Origin: Verrucomicrobiota bacterium
GTDB lineage: Bacteria; Chlamydiota; Chlamydiia; Chlamydiales; JAEYWL01
DNA length: 64,000 nucleotides
NCBI GenBank assembly: GCA_023428915.1
Contig: JAEYWL010000010.1
Span: forward strand, 3,758 to 67,757
Direction: 5' to 3'
The translations under genes were made by a program, and so were the position numbers. The notes under the pieces were generated by a model. The model saw only the letters and a list, made by a program, of their open reading frames with translations. It ran no database searches and had not been told where the DNA came from. Below are positions 63,859 to 64,000 of the stretch, in pieces (position 1 is the first letter of the stretch; each line of letters begins with the position of its first letter).

Positions 63859-64000
63859 ACCCATCTTGGCAAGGAATTAAGGAGCTGATTTTTGCAGGCG
63901 GCTCTCAAGCCAATTGTCAGGTAACAGCTCGTAGAGCTTTTGGTTGCTGTGAAACATGATCCTGCGCATGATGTCCTCTAAGTACTCACGAGGATTGATA
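63844..64000. mobile_element. IS66-family insertion sequence (right end only)
   Basis: The element end begins GTAACCGGG at 63844, the GTAA terminus typical of IS66. The 8 bases before it (GGTTTGAT) would be the target duplication. The element extends past the window, so the opposite end cannot be checked. Confidence 0.75.
63877..64000 (-). CDS. IS66 transposase C-terminus (partial)
   Basis: The minus strand reads INPREYLEDIMRRIMFH, then LYELLPDNWLESRL, and ends KSAP-stop at 63877. The NP..YL..I and ELLPDNW pattern is the conserved C-terminal element of IS66 DDE transposases (TnpC). Only about 40 residues lie inside the window; the catalytic core is beyond it. Confidence 0.85.
   Translation of the reverse strand, partial: INPREYLEDIMRRIMFHSNQKLYELLPDNWLESRLQKSAP

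Larger units (their letters stand above)
55977..64000. mobile_element. Integrative, prophage-like element at tRNA-Tyr (right end outside window)
   Basis: Starts at the 3' end of tRNA-Tyr with a large serine recombinase gene pointing at the tRNA. It continues through a helix-turn-helix gene, a primase-helicase, unknown genes and terminase subunits, and is interrupted at 63844 by an IS66-type insertion. The left boundary is inferred from the tRNA end and recombinase position; the attachment-site duplication would lie past the window. Confidence 0.7.

Overview
The window is a chromosome segment of a chlamydia-related (environmental, probably amoeba-associated) member of the Chlamydiota. The evidence is gene order and family content. 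dnaA stands beside an unusually long yidC. DUF721-gyrB-gyrA-tmk-holB and ruvB-SpoIID-glgX-CesT chaperone follow orders known from Chlamydia. A Pkn1-type kinase fused to a sulfatase-modifying domain, a type III secretion chaperone and an FtsL-like gene behind rsmH are also present. Malate dehydrogenase plus citrate synthase, queuosine genes queC/queE and a proton pyrophosphatase point away from the reduced Chlamydiaceae and toward the Parachlamydiales side. Genus cannot be fixed from sequence alone.

Layout. 1-16.7 kb is mostly conserved core: partial dnaA, yidC, a beta-barrel protein, ispH, a phosphatase-kinase-TPR operon, and the gyrase/tmk/holB operon. 16.7-19.1 kb is unstable DNA: REP-like palindromes with 21-bp terminal repeats around a frameshifted IS200-like transposase, a MarR/DUF1398 pair and an ATPase remnant. 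19.3-22.8 kb holds four lineage-specific genes on the minus strand, two of them paralogs, which look like secreted or host-interaction proteins. 22.9-29.0 kb returns to core (ruvB, spoIID-like, queA, glgX, chaperone). 29-45 kb mixes core metabolism (queC/queE, mdh-gltA, adk, htpX, hppA, rsmH-ftsL) with unusual lineage genes: an AAA+ ATPase with a membrane hairpin, a protein with an RNA polymerase alpha-CTD-like domain, and a PEP-CTERM-like surface protein.

45.2-50.4 kb is a single 1743-codon gene whose N-terminus carries a pattern resembling polymerase-beta-type nucleotidyltransferases. 50.9-55.4 kb is a compact minus-strand operon (ttcA-like, MoxR ATPase, TraB/TIKI-like protein, secreted kinase-like protein). 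tRNA-Thr and tRNA-Tyr follow at 55.8-56.0 kb.

From the 3' end of tRNA-Tyr to beyond the window end lies an integrative element: a large serine recombinase with a small helix-turn-helix partner, a CHC2/TOPRIM/RepA-type primase-helicase, unknown genes, and terminase small and large subunits. The terminase large subunit gene is cut by an IS66-family insertion that runs off the window. Tailed-phage packaging genes in a chlamydial chromosome are unusual.

The most promising novelties are the giant nucleotidyltransferase-like protein, the MoxR/TraB-like operon, the prophage-like element at tRNA-Tyr, the PEP-CTERM-like protein, the REP/IS200 cluster, and the kinase whose catalytic Asp is replaced by Asn. 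All functional names come from reading motifs by eye; no database search was possible.
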